NCBI GenBank assembly: GCA_007135435.1
Contig: SLIW01000027.1
Location: 1 to 10,036 of the forward strand
DNA from: Natronomonas sp.
GTDB lineage: Archaea; Halobacteriota; Halobacteria; Halobacteriales; Haloarculaceae
Direction: 5' to 3'
Length of the DNA: 10,036 bases
Shown here: positions 1 through 5,838 of the stretch, piece after piece
Position numbering within the stretch: position 1 is the first letter of the stretch
Layout of the letters: each line of letters opens with the position of its first letter
The notes under the pieces: model-generated
What the model was told of the DNA's origin: nothing
The model's input: only the letters and a program-made list of their open reading frames with translations
Databases searched by the model: none
Translations under genes and position numbers: made by a program

Positions 1-62
1 ACCGGAATCGAAACCTGACCGGAATCGAAACCTGACCGGAATCGAAACCTGACCGGAATCAG
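1..62. repeat. 17-bp tandem repeat array, cut by window edge
   Basis: Three identical head-to-tail copies of ACCGGAATCGAAACCTG occupy 1-17, 18-34 and 35-51. A fourth copy starting at 52 decays after about 10 bases. The array begins at the first base, so it probably continues to the left. It lies beyond the 3' end of the minus-strand acetyltransferase gene. There are no spacers between copies, so it is a simple tandem repeat and not CRISPR. Read on the minus strand, each copy carries a GTTTCGATT stretch. Function is unknown. Confidence 0.95.
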
Positions 63-68
63 AACGTC

Positions 69-90
69 GCCCGTCGTGCCTGTCACGGGC
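69..90. other. Small GC-rich inverted repeat downstream of the acetyltransferase gene
   Basis: GCCCGT at 69-74 pairs with ACGGGC at 85-90 around a 10-base loop. An alternative CGTG/CACG pairing (75-78 with 84-87) competes with it. It lies about 30 bases beyond the stop of the minus-strand gene. A role in RNA 3'-end formation is possible, but no T-tract follows it on that strand, so calling it a terminator would be a guess. Confidence 0.3.
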
Positions 91-121
91 CAGAGTGAGT
101 CGTCACCCGATCGGCGGACCG

Positions 122-856
122 TCAGGAGAAGGTGTACGCCATCATGACCTCGTCCACGTGACGGTCGCCGATGGTGTAGTGGTCCTTGCGGACCCCCTCG
201 GTGTCCCAGCCGTGGGACTCGAGGAACGCGATTGCCTCGTCGTTCGTGATCGGGACGCTGTTGTACACCTTGCGGTAGCCGTTGGCCTCCGCCCAGTCGA
301 GCGCCCGCCACAGCAGCTTCGCGCCGACGCCGTGGCCCTGTCGGTCGCCCCGGACGCCCACGGTCAGCTGGGCGGTGCTCTGGAGCTTCTCCAGCTGCGG
401 GAGCTCGAGGTGGGACCAGCCGACGACCTCGCCGTCGACCGTCGCGACGAAGAAGACCCGCGACTCGACGGTGTTGTGCCGCGTGACGGTGTCCTCGTAG
501 AGCAGCTGCTCGGCGATCGTCTCGGCGACGACGTAGGTCTCCTCGTCGGTGACGTCCCGGATGGTGGCGACGAGGCCGTCGAAGTCCGCCTGCCGGGCGG
601 GGCGGACGGTGTAGGTGAACGCGTCGGTCTCGTAGGTCTCGACCGAGCCGACGTCGAGGGCGACCTGGAGGGTCCCGCCGTCGTCCTCGAGGTAGCCGCG
701 GGTCTGCAGCTCCTCGAGTGCGTCGCGGAACTCCGTCGGCGGCAGCGACGTCACCTCCCGGACCCGGTGGCGCGCGGCGGTCCCGTGGCGCTCGACGTAC
801 CGGTAGATCTCCTCGCCGGCCTCCGTCTCGAACGTCGGGCGTTCGCTCGTCTCCAT
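122..856 (-). CDS. GNAT-family N-acetyltransferase with N-terminal HTH-like region
   Basis: Predicted 244-residue cytoplasmic acyl-CoA-dependent acetyltransferase; the substrate cannot be told. Residues about 12-75 look like a small winged-helix/HTH region (EEIYRYVERHG, then EFRDALEELQTRGYLEDD). The rest is a GNAT domain beginning YTVRPARQADFDGLVATIRD. The acetyl-CoA motif A is at about 170-182 (GDRQGHGVGAKLL, fitting the Q/R-x-x-G-x-G pattern). It is followed by the typical helix WRALDWAEANGYRKVY and the C-terminal AIAFLESHGW segment. I chose the ATG at 856 because the frame stays open further upstream only as Arg/Pro/Gly-rich sequence unlike haloarchaeal protein, and because a TATA-like box lies about 28 bases upstream. 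The gene is divergent from the membrane-protein gene at 1150. The GNAT call is strong; the HTH assignment is weaker. Confidence 0.9.
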   Translation of the reverse strand: METSERPTFETEAGEEIYRYVERHGTAARHRVREVTSLPPTEFRDALEELQTRGYLEDDGGTLQVALDVGSVETYETDAFTYTVRPARQADFDGLVATIRDVTDEETYVVAETIAEQLLYEDTVTRHNTVESRVFFVATVDGEVVGWSHLELPQLEKLQSTAQLTVGVRGDRQGHGVGAKLLWRALDWAEANGYRKVYNSVPITNDEAIAFLESHGWDTEGVRKDHYTIGDRHVDEVMMAYTFS

Positions 857-878
857 GGCAGCGGTGACACACCTGCGC

Positions 879-887
879 CATTTAGGT
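879..887 (-). promoter_or_regulatory. TATA-like box of the acetyltransferase gene
   Basis: On the minus strand this reads ACCTAAATG, an AT-rich island in GC-rich surroundings. Its centre is about 28 bases upstream of the ATG at 856. That spacing would place the transcript start at or next to the start codon, the leaderless arrangement common in haloarchaea. No mapped transcript start was available. Confidence 0.45.
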
Positions 888-926
888 CTTCGCTCGAGGC
901 GAGGCCCGAACGACGGGTGGACGGGC

Positions 927-995
927 GAGCCGGGTGAATGGCCGCCCCTGGTAGACGGTCGAGCCTGGTGAATGGCCGCCCGGGTGGCGCTGGTC
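927..995. repeat. Two imperfect tandem copies of a ~34-bp unit in a divergent intergenic region
   Basis: Copy 1 spans 927-960 and copy 2 spans 961-995. Both start GAGCC(G/T)GGTGAATGGCC, continue with GCCC, and end near GGTC, with several mismatches and one extra base in copy 2. Further CGGGTG motifs are scattered to about 1075, so the region may be a decayed larger array. It lies between the divergent promoters of the genes at 856 and 1150, and the 34-bp period is twice 17. Function is unknown. Confidence 0.8.
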
Positions 996-1116
996 CCTCC
1001 CGCCGGCTGAGCTGCCCCCCGGGTGTTCGAGGTCGCGCCGGGTGTGCGTGGACCAACACGCCGGGTAAGCCACCCGTGCGGGAGGGCGTCGAACCGGCCG
1101 TCGGGATACGCCGCGG

Positions 1117-1125
1117 CTACTAAAG
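1117..1125 (+). promoter_or_regulatory. TATA-like box of the membrane-protein gene at 1150
   Basis: CTACTAAAG lies in otherwise GC-rich sequence with its centre about 28 bases upstream of the ATG at 1150. This fits a leaderless transcript. The spacing equals that of the divergent acetyltransferase promoter. Confidence 0.45.
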
Positions 1126-1149
1126 GACGGACTGGACCAACCCTGGAGC

Positions 1150-1692
1150 ATGGCTGCCGACCCACCAGCCCCGCCCGGGGAATCGCGGCTCCGGCACGTC
1201 GGACACGCGGTCCTCCGCGGGCTCCAGGCGGGGTTCGTCGCGACGCTCATCATGACGGCCTTCCGGTTGCCGATCATGCGGTCGCTCCCCCCGTCGGCGA
1301 ACTTCTGGGCGCGCTACGTCGGCGACGGCGAGCCCGAGGACTACCCCGTCATCGGCCTGCTCTTGCACCTCCTCTACGGTACCTCCGCCGGCGCGGTCTT
1401 CGCCGGGCTCTTCGCGCTCCTGGACGCCGAGCGGTCGATCGAGCCCGAACAGCGCGGGCTGCTGTGGGGCTGGGTCTACGGGATGGGGCTGTCGGCGTTC
1501 GGCTCGCAGGTCATGCTGAAGGAGCTGCTCGACGTCCGGCTCGATGCCGACGAGCTGGCGCTGTTCCACGCCGCCCACGGCGTCTATGGGCTCGCGCTCG
1601 GCGCCTGGGTGGGCTCGCGGACGGAGGGCGTCGACGACCCCGAGGAGGAGTACGACTACGAGGACGAAACCGGGTCCAGGGCCTGGATCTGA
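1150..1692 (+). CDS. Predicted four-helix integral membrane protein, unknown function
   Basis: A 180-residue hydrophobic protein with about four predicted membrane helices: about 23-43 (LQAGFVATLIMTAFRLPIM), 67-91 (VIGLLLHLLYGTSAGAVFAG), 103-124 (GLLWGWVYGMGLSAFGSQV) and 137-155 (ALFHAAHGVYGLALGAWVG). The Gly/Ala-rich helices, the early GxxxT-MT pattern and the H-x-x-x-G pattern in the last helix recall uncharacterised YagU-like small membrane proteins, but I cannot name a family with confidence. The C terminus is acidic (DDPEEEYDYEDE) and probably cytoplasmic. The ATG at 1150 is supported by a correctly spaced TATA-like box. The protein is convergent with the small membrane-protein gene at 2362. 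No catalytic motif was seen. Confidence 0.85.
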   Translation: MAADPPAPPGESRLRHVGHAVLRGLQAGFVATLIMTAFRLPIMRSLPPSANFWARYVGDGEPEDYPVIGLLLHLLYGTSAGAVFAGLFALLDAERSIEPEQRGLLWGWVYGMGLSAFGSQVMLKELLDVRLDADELALFHAAHGVYGLALGAWVGSRTEGVDDPEEEYDYEDETGSRAWI

Positions 1693-1697
1693 CGCCG

Positions 1698-1794
1698 GTC
1701 ATCCGTCCAGCGGGCGGGAGCGAGTGATCGCGGGCGGATGACTGATCCGTGGCGTCCACATCGCCGGTGGCCAGCGATCACGACGGCGGATCAG
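1698..1794. other. Two consecutive long-loop inverted repeats downstream of gene 1150-1692
   Basis: GTCATCCG at 1698-1705 is the reverse complement of CGGATGAC at 1735-1742. CTGATCCG at 1742-1749 is the reverse complement of CGGATCAG at 1787-1794. The two structures share base 1742 and their arms resemble each other. They start 5 bases after the stop codon. They could fold in RNA near the 3' end of the plus-strand transcript, but the loops are long (29 and 37 bases) and the stems only 8 bp. Confidence 0.45.
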
Positions 1795-1931
1795 CGGTAC
1801 CGGTAGACAGACAGGGGTACCTTCAGGGAAGCAGCGTACGAGCCTCGGGCTGATCCGAACGGTGCTCTCTATCCACGACATCATGCCGGCCTGGACGGCG
1901 AAGAAGGGATGGATGGTGGCTGACTGGCGTC

Positions 1932-1969
1932 CCGATCTCGCGTCGCCGTCTCGATCTCGCGTCGCCGTC
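1932..1969. repeat. 19-bp tandem duplication
   Basis: The segment 1932-1950 is repeated directly at 1951-1969. The shared 18-base core is CGATCTCGCGTCGCCGTC and the only difference is the first base (C or T). It lies in the gap between convergent genes. Confidence 0.9.
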
Positions 1970-2021
1970 CCCCTACGGCTGGGTACCGCGATCGGCGTCG
2001 TCCCGTGTTCGACGCCGTTCA

Positions 2022-2055
2022 GTGGTCGGCGGGGGTTCGTGGTCGGCGGGGGTTT
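2022..2055. repeat. 17-bp tandem duplication
   Basis: GTGGTCGGCGGGGGTT at 2022-2037 recurs at 2039-2054, giving two adjacent 17-bp units. This is the second tandem pair in the same convergent gap. It ends 22 bases before the stop codon of the minus-strand gene at 2078. Confidence 0.88.
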
Positions 2056-2077
2056 CGCGAGCGACGCCGCCGTCGGT

Positions 2078-2362
2078 TCAGGACTGCTCCTGGACCAGTT
2101 CCTGGATCTTGGAGACGACGCCGCTGGCGCTCATCCCGCGGTGCTGGAGCATGTCCTCCATCCGCGCCCCGCGGAAGTAGCTCGCGAAGGCCATCAGCGT
2201 CGGCGGCCACAGCCCGACGAACAGTCCCTGCTCGCGCTCCTCCTTGACGTAGAAGAAGTACCACGCCAGCAGGACCGACGCCCCCGAGGCGAGGACGATC
2301 GGGTCGATCGCGGTCTTCTTCGTCGCTTGCTTCGTCTCGTGTTTCGTCTCCTGGTGCTCCAT
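2078..2362 (-). CDS. Small two-helix membrane protein, unknown function
   Basis: A 94-residue protein with a charged N terminus (MEHQETKHETKQATKK) and two predicted membrane helices at about 18-38 (AIDPIVLASGASVLLAWYFF) and 46-64 (GLFVGLWPPTLMAFASYF). A short soluble tail follows (MEDMLQHRGMSASGVVSKIQ). I do not recognise a named family. The start is ambiguous: an in-frame ATG at 2374 adds MAIR. I prefer 2362 because the TATA-like box at 2389-2398 is about 31 bases from it but only about 20 from 2374. The composition fits the neighbouring genes. It is convergent with gene 1150-1692, and upstream lies a large non-coding gap. Confidence 0.75.
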   Translation of the reverse strand: MEHQETKHETKQATKKTAIDPIVLASGASVLLAWYFFYVKEEREQGLFVGLWPPTLMAFASYFRGARMEDMLQHRGMSASGVVSKIQELVQEQS

Positions 2363-2388
2363 GCGGATGGCCATGCGCCCGTCGGGTA

Positions 2389-2398
2389 CTTTGTTAGG
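2389..2398 (-). promoter_or_regulatory. TATA-like box of the small membrane-protein gene
   Basis: On the minus strand this reads CCTAACAAAG, the nearest AT-rich stretch upstream of the gene. Its spacing favours the ATG at 2362 with a leader of a few bases over the ATG at 2374. Confidence 0.4.
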
Positions 2399-2739
2399 TG
2401 GAGTGTCCCGAGGGAAAGGCGTGCTAGATGTCGGCGCGCTCGGACTCGGGCGGGCGTAGTATCGGCGTGTCCATGGGTAAGGACAGCTAACCCGCAGACA
2501 GCCATCTCCGCCGAGCCCCGCCGCGTACCCGTTCGTGCGCGCTCCTCGCCGCGGGCTGCCGCCAGCGATCGCGGACGGGGTCAGTAGGTGTCAGGCCCAG
2601 ACGTGAAGTGGCTCGCGCCGTGATCGGTGCTGGCGGAGTTCGCCCCCCACGCGGTGCGTGGATCGTCGGCGGCTCCCGGACGTGTCCGGAGGCCGTGGTG
2701 AACCCGCCGTGCCCGGGGGCGACGCGATACCGCGACACT

Positions 2740-2774
2740 CCAATCGATTGGTCCCTATTTATATCAAATCAATT
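2740..2774. promoter_or_regulatory. Orphan AT-rich promoter-like site flanked by AATCRATT boxes
   Basis: The perfect 12-bp palindrome CCAATCGATTGG (2740-2751) is followed by CTATTTATATC (2755-2765), a good haloarchaeal TATA candidate. AATCAATT then lies at 2767-2774. The two AATCRATT boxes are 25 bases apart start to start and bracket the TATA element, like a regulator site over a promoter. On the plus strand a transcript would start near 2785, about 108 bases before the gene at 2893. On the minus strand it would start near 2735, where no convincing gene exists. This could be a distal regulated promoter of gene 2893 or a small-RNA promoter. Confidence 0.45.
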
Positions 2775-2856
2775 ACATGGGTTAGAACGCGCGGGTCGTC
2801 CGTAGGCGGAACGTATCGGTTCGTGGGCTGGACCCGTCGCAAAAACCGTCTCGTGC

Positions 2857-2865
2857 GGTTATAGG
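2857..2865 (+). promoter_or_regulatory. Proximal TATA-like box of the SPW-domain gene
   Basis: GGTTATAGG lies with its centre about 31 bases upstream of the ATG at 2893, giving a leader of only a few bases. A second, stronger AT-rich site lies about 100 bases further upstream. Confidence 0.4.
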
Positions 2866-2892
2866 GCCGTATCACCTAGGCGCCGACACTGC

Positions 2893-3777
2893 ATGAATGA
2901 CCCTTCAGCGCCCGACCCGGGGGAGGATCGCGAGCCGGGGGATACCGACGGCGGTGACCCCGTCGAGCCCGGTGACGACGATCCGCTCGAGACCGACGAG
3001 GGCGAGCCCATCGAGGGTACCGGGACGCCCTCCGTCGTGCAGGATGGTGCCATCCAGACCAACGGCCGCGACCCGCCGATGGACGCGCCTCGCGACCCGC
3101 CTGCCGGCGCCAAGGGAGACGGGCAGGGGGACCGGATCGGGGACGGATCCTCGGGGGACCACCCCGATGAACGTCGCGAGGAGGTCCGGGAGATGCAGGT
3201 GGCGACGGACGACGGACCGACCGCGGACACCAGCCGCGAGGTACGGCACGCGAATCCCGACCCGCGTCCTGGGGACCACACAACGGGGGACGAGCGGGAC
3301 CCCGGACCGGCGGAGCGGGACCCGAAACCGGGAGTCGACGGACGCGATCCGGACGACGCCGGGCCGCGGGGGCCCGATGCGCGCGGGACGACCGACTGGA
3401 CCGGCCCCGACGCGCTGAAGTGGCTGAGCGGGATCGTGGCCCTGGTCGGCTCCTGGATCGCCGCCTCGGCGTTCGTCTACGGCGCCGGCGCCGCGGCGCT
3501 GTGGAACAACGTCGCCGTCGGGATGGCGATCCTCCTGCTGGCGGGCTACAACTTCTACCGCACGACCGGCGGACTCGCACCCAACGTCGGCGGGTCGAGC
3601 CTCGTCGCCCTGCTGGGCGTCTGGTCGGTGATCGCGCCGATGCTGCTGCCGTTCGCCAGCGAGCCGCTCGCCTGGAGCACGATGGCCAGCGGCGCCGCGA
3701 TCGCCGTGCTCTCGGGGTACAACGCCTACGAGACCCGGCGGACGGCTACCACCGCCGCCCCCGGCACGCGCGCCTGA
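2893..3777 (+). CDS. SPW-repeat membrane protein with long acidic disordered N terminus
   Basis: A 294-residue protein in two parts. Residues 1 to about 167 are low-complexity, rich in Asp, Gly, Pro, Arg and Glu (for example GEDREPGDTDGGDPVEPGDD), predicted disordered with no signal peptide. Residues about 174-280 form a four-helix membrane domain made of two similar halves. The first is about 175-221 (WLSGIVALVGSWIAASAF, then ALWNNVAVGMAILLLAGYNF) and the second about 232-280 (SSLVALLGVWSVIAPML, then AWSTMASGAAIAVLSGYNAY). The two halves, the G-x-W motifs and the W-N-x-x-x-G and GYN(F/A)Y endings match the SPW-repeat family of small membrane proteins, whose function is unknown. The long disordered extension probably sits in the cytoplasm. 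A tandem-repeat array begins 24 bases after the stop. Confidence 0.85.
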   Translation: MNDPSAPDPGEDREPGDTDGGDPVEPGDDDPLETDEGEPIEGTGTPSVVQDGAIQTNGRDPPMDAPRDPPAGAKGDGQGDRIGDGSSGDHPDERREEVREMQVATDDGPTADTSREVRHANPDPRPGDHTTGDERDPGPAERDPKPGVDGRDPDDAGPRGPDARGTTDWTGPDALKWLSGIVALVGSWIAASAFVYGAGAAALWNNVAVGMAILLLAGYNFYRTTGGLAPNVGGSSLVALLGVWSVIAPMLLPFASEPLAWSTMASGAAIAVLSGYNAYETRRTATTAAPGTRA

Positions 3778-3800
3778 GCTGCCGTCGGGCGCTCCGTCGT

Positions 3801-3904
3801 CGATCCTCGGACCCTGCAGTCGCCCTCGATCCTCGGACCCAGCCGTCGTCGTCGATCCTCGGACCAAGCCGTCGTCGTCGATCCTTGGACCCTTCCATCG
3901 CCCC
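3801..3904. repeat. 26-bp tandem repeat, four copies
   Basis: Four copies start at 3801, 3827, 3853 and 3879, an exact 26-bp period. Each begins with CGATCCTCGGACC (CGATCCTTGGACC in the fourth), followed by a variable 13-base half; copies 2 and 3 share CGTCGTCGT there. A decayed fifth copy (CGATTCGTCC) starts in register at 3905. The array lies between the convergent genes ending at 3777 and 4036. The variable halves are too short and too similar to be CRISPR spacers. Function is unknown. Confidence 0.95.
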
Positions 3905-4035
3905 CGATTCGTCCTCCCCCTGCCTCGTGTCCGATCCCCCGTCGAGATCCCCGATCGGTCTGGCCAGCCGCGTGTACCCACCGTCCTCCACCTCCCACCT
4001 TCCGACAGGCGCCCGCGCTACCCGCGGGGCTCTGG

Positions 4036-4308
4036 CTACCGGCGATCGAGCCGCGAGACGGCACCGAGGTCGACGGTCGCGCGGAGCTCGCGCGTGCGGT
4101 GCATCGCGGCCTGGTGCTGGGCGAGGAGTGCGGCGAACGCCAGGAGGACCACGGCGAACGGGACCGCCACCGCGAGCGAGAGCCCGTTCACGAGGCTGTT
4201 CGCGAGCTGTACCACCGCCACCACCACCGGTCCGAACACGAGCAGGCCGGTGCCGACTGGATCGGCCCGGTAGAGTTCGGATATCGTCGTGCTGTCCGTA
4301 CCACCCAT
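4036..4308 (-). CDS. Small two-helix membrane protein, unknown function
   Basis: A 90-residue protein with a short polar N terminus (MGGTDSTTISELYRADP) and two predicted membrane helices at about 19-39 (GTGLLVFGPVVVAVVQLANS) and 42-63 (LSLAVAVPFAVVLLAFAALL). A basic tail follows (HRTRELRATVDLGAVSRLDRR). I do not recognise the family. A TTG codon at 4341 would extend the frame by 11 residues. I chose the ATG at 4308 because a TATA-like box lies about 33 bases upstream of it and overlaps the TTG. The gene lies 79 bases downstream of the UbiA-family gene on the same strand, with its own candidate promoter in that gap, so it may be transcribed separately as well as by read-through. Confidence 0.75.
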   Translation of the reverse strand: MGGTDSTTISELYRADPVGTGLLVFGPVVVAVVQLANSLVNGLSLAVAVPFAVVLLAFAALLAQHQAAMHRTRELRATVDLGAVSRLDRR

Positions 4309-4336
4309 TTGAACGAGCGCCACTGCGGAGCAGTTT

Positions 4337-4346
4337 GACAATACCC
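4337..4346 (-). promoter_or_regulatory. TATA-like box of the small membrane-protein gene at 4308
   Basis: On the minus strand this reads GGTATTGTCA within AAAGGGTATTGTCAAA, the only AT-rich stretch in the 79-base gap. The spacing to the ATG at 4308 (about 33) suggests a leader of a few bases and argues against the alternative TTG start. Confidence 0.4.
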
Positions 4347-4387
4347 TTTCGACACGCGTCCCCTACCGCCAGTGACCTCCGGCGTGG

Positions 4388-5275
4388 CTAGAGGACGGCC
4401 AGCGCGAGGGCGGCGAGGAAGACGTGCTCGCCGTCGACGACGAACCCGTAGAACAGCGATCCGCGGTCGGGCGTCGCGAACGGGAGGTACGCCAGGACGT
4501 AGCCGAGGAACGCGAGCAGCAGCAGGAATTGCGTCGGGAGCACTCCGCTGGCGACCGCCGCGACCACCACCGCGCCGGCGGCCAGCGTGACCCCCACCGC
4601 ACCGCGACGGGTCGCCCGCGGGCCGACGACGAGGGGGAACGTCCGGACGCCCTCCGCGCGGTCGCTCGACCGGTCCCGGACGTCGAAGACGGCGGCGGCG
4701 ACGGCGAGCATCACGGTGAAGAACCCCGCGAGGAAGAGGATCTCCACGGTCCAGAGCACGCCGTAGTAGACGCCGACGCCGAGGGGGATGACGCCCCACG
4801 CGCCGCCCACGAGGAGGTTCTTGACGAGGAGGACCCGCTTGAGCCGGAACACGGAGTAGAGCAGCGCCGCCACGAGCGGCAGGACCAGGAACTCGGCGCG
4901 GGGGAGGCCCAGGGCGACCGCCAGGCCGATCGCCGCCAGGTAGAGTACGACCCCGGCGGCGAGCCAGAGCGTCCCGAACCGCCGGAGGTAGGCGGTCCGT
5001 CTGGGGGCGTCCTGCTGGTCCCCCTCGAGGTCGGTCACCCGGTCGAGGCTGTAGACGAACAGCGTCGCCGCGAAGACGATGAACAGCGGGACCGCCTCGA
5101 GCGGCACGCCCACGAGCAGCATCGTCGACACGGCCACGCCGGTCGCGGCGAGCGCGATGAAGACGTTGCTGTGGACCAGCAGCGCCAGGCCCCGGACCAG
5201 GAGGTCGGCGGAGGGCAGCTCGCGGTGGCCGTACGTCCAGTCGCTCACGGTCGTCCCGTGTCCGACGGTAGTCAC
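4388..5275 (-). CDS. UbiA-family prenyltransferase
   Basis: A 295-residue integral membrane protein of the UbiA superfamily, whose members transfer isoprenoid chains from polyprenyl diphosphates to aromatic or lipid acceptors; the substrate here is unknown. Many hydrophobic helices are visible, about eight or nine. The first Asp motif is D78-RVT-D82-LEG-D86, with Val-Tyr where the classical motif has Asn-Asp. The second is D198-VR-D201-RSS-D205-RAEG-VRTFP, close to the family pattern. KNLLVGGAWG (152-161) is also typical. No ATG is suitable: the only upstream in-frame one (5482) adds about 70 Arg/Pro-rich residues. I chose GTG at 5275; GTG at 5248 is possible (286 residues). Two small membrane-protein genes flank it on the same strand. 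Haloarchaea use relatives in lipid, menaquinone and bacterioruberin synthesis; which role applies is not shown. Confidence 0.88.
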   Translation of the reverse strand: MTTVGHGTTVSDWTYGHRELPSADLLVRGLALLVHSNVFIALAATGVAVSTMLLVGVPLEAVPLFIVFAATLFVYSLDRVTDLEGDQQDAPRRTAYLRRFGTLWLAAGVVLYLAAIGLAVALGLPRAEFLVLPLVAALLYSVFRLKRVLLVKNLLVGGAWGVIPLGVGVYYGVLWTVEILFLAGFFTVMLAVAAAVFDVRDRSSDRAEGVRTFPLVVGPRATRRGAVGVTLAAGAVVVAAVASGVLPTQFLLLLAFLGYVLAYLPFATPDRGSLFYGFVVDGEHVFLAALALAVL

Positions 5276-5516
5276 CGCATCCCTGTACGTCCTCCGGTGG
5301 ATCGGCCGGCATCCTCGTCGGCCACCGACCTCGTCCTTACCCTCCTCGTCCGCCACGGAGGGACGAGGACGCACTGGACCGCCGGGACGATCTATGGGCC
5401 GACAGCGACGTGCGGGCGTCGAGACCGATGCACGACTGCTCGTCCCCGGACCACGACGGTGAGGGCGGGCGGTGACCAGCATCCGGCCGCGACCTTGGTC
5501 CGATCCAGTCCGATCG

Positions 5517-5795
5517 TCAGTCGAGCTTGTCGGACCGCCACGTCCAGACCTCGATCGCGACGACGACCGCCGCGATGGCGACGAAGACGAGCCACTGGTA
5601 CGTCCAGCCCTCCCCGAAGGGGAACAGGTCGATCAGGCCGGTGGCCTGCATGAGGCCGATCACGGCCAGGAGCATCCCGAATATCGAGACCGCGCCCACC
5701 CTGAGCCACCCCTTCGCGATCGTCTCCCCTTCCTCGCGCTGTTCGTCCTCGGTCGTCGCCGGCGTCTTCTCGGGATCGTCGGTTGACTCGGACAT
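5517..5795 (-). CDS. Small two-helix membrane protein with acidic N terminus
   Basis: A 92-residue protein. Residues 1-25 are strongly acidic (MSESTDDPEKTPATTEDEQR), followed by an amphipathic start (ETIAKGWLR). Two predicted membrane helices lie at about 32-54 (VGAVSIFGMLLAVIGLMQAT) and 67-86 (QWLVFVAIAAVVVAIEVWTW), and the protein ends RSDKLD. I know no named family for it. The ATG at 5795 is the natural start: upstream in-frame sequence is Arg/Pro-rich, and a TATA-like box lies about 38 bases upstream, giving a leader of about 10-12 bases. It is upstream of the UbiA-family gene on the same strand, 241 bases apart, so a shared operon is possible but not required. Confidence 0.8.
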   Translation of the reverse strand: MSESTDDPEKTPATTEDEQREEGETIAKGWLRVGAVSIFGMLLAVIGLMQATGLIDLFPFGEGWTYQWLVFVAIAAVVVAIEVWTWRSDKLD

Positions 5796-5827
5796 GACGC
5801 GGGTGCGTCCGGTACGTGCTTCAGCCA

Positions 5828-5838
5828 GGTAAGTAACC
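5828..5838 (-). promoter_or_regulatory. TATA-like box of the small membrane-protein gene at 5795
   Basis: On the minus strand this reads GGTTACTTACC, the only AT-rich stretch close upstream of the gene. Its spacing of about 38 bases implies a short 5' leader of 10-12 bases, slightly longer than for the other genes in the window. Confidence 0.35.

Larger units (their letters stand above)
1693..2077. other. 385-base convergent intergenic region with inverted and tandem repeats
   Basis: This gap between two convergent genes contains two back-to-back inverted repeats at 1698-1794 and two tandem duplications at 1932-2055, annotated separately. The open frames crossing it have Arg/Ser-rich composition unlike the neighbouring genes, so I do not call a gene. 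No obvious T-rich terminator was seen. Confidence 0.6.
2399..2892. other. Non-coding gap of about 490 bases with a divergent layout
   Basis: This region lies between the divergent genes at 2362 (-) and 2893 (+). It holds short palindromes (CCACGC-GGT-GCGTGG at 2647-2661; CCGGAC-GT-GTCCGG at 2676-2689), an AT-rich promoter-like island at 2740-2774 and the proximal TATA-like box of gene 2893. Unlike most other gaps here it has no clear tandem repeat. The open frames crossing it are Arg-rich and not convincing. Confidence 0.55.

Noticed and set aside
1..62. CRISPR array at the left edge
   Set aside because: The copies are directly adjacent with no unique spacers, and 17 bp is too short for a CRISPR repeat.
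857..1165. Longer N terminus for the acetyltransferase (start at 1165)
   Set aside because: The extension is Arg/Pro/Gly-rich, overlaps the repeat region and the divergent gene, and a TATA-like box supports the ATG at 856.
1862..2587. 241-codon plus-strand frame across the gap and the small membrane-protein gene
   Set aside because: Most of it is antisense to the credible two-helix protein, and the rest crosses two tandem duplications with poor composition.
2487..2738. 83-codon minus-strand frame with a GTG start just downstream of the orphan TATA site
   Set aside because: The position is suggestive, but the protein is Arg/Pro-rich and basic, unlike all other genes here, and has no domain.
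3801..3904. CRISPR-like array with 13-base repeat and 13-base spacer
   Set aside because: Period and spacer are far too short, and two of the variable halves are nearly identical.
2905..3981. 358-codon minus-strand frame over the SPW gene and the 26-bp array
   Set aside because: It is Arg/Gly-rich and crosses the repeat array and non-coding gap. The SPW protein on the plus strand has a clear domain.
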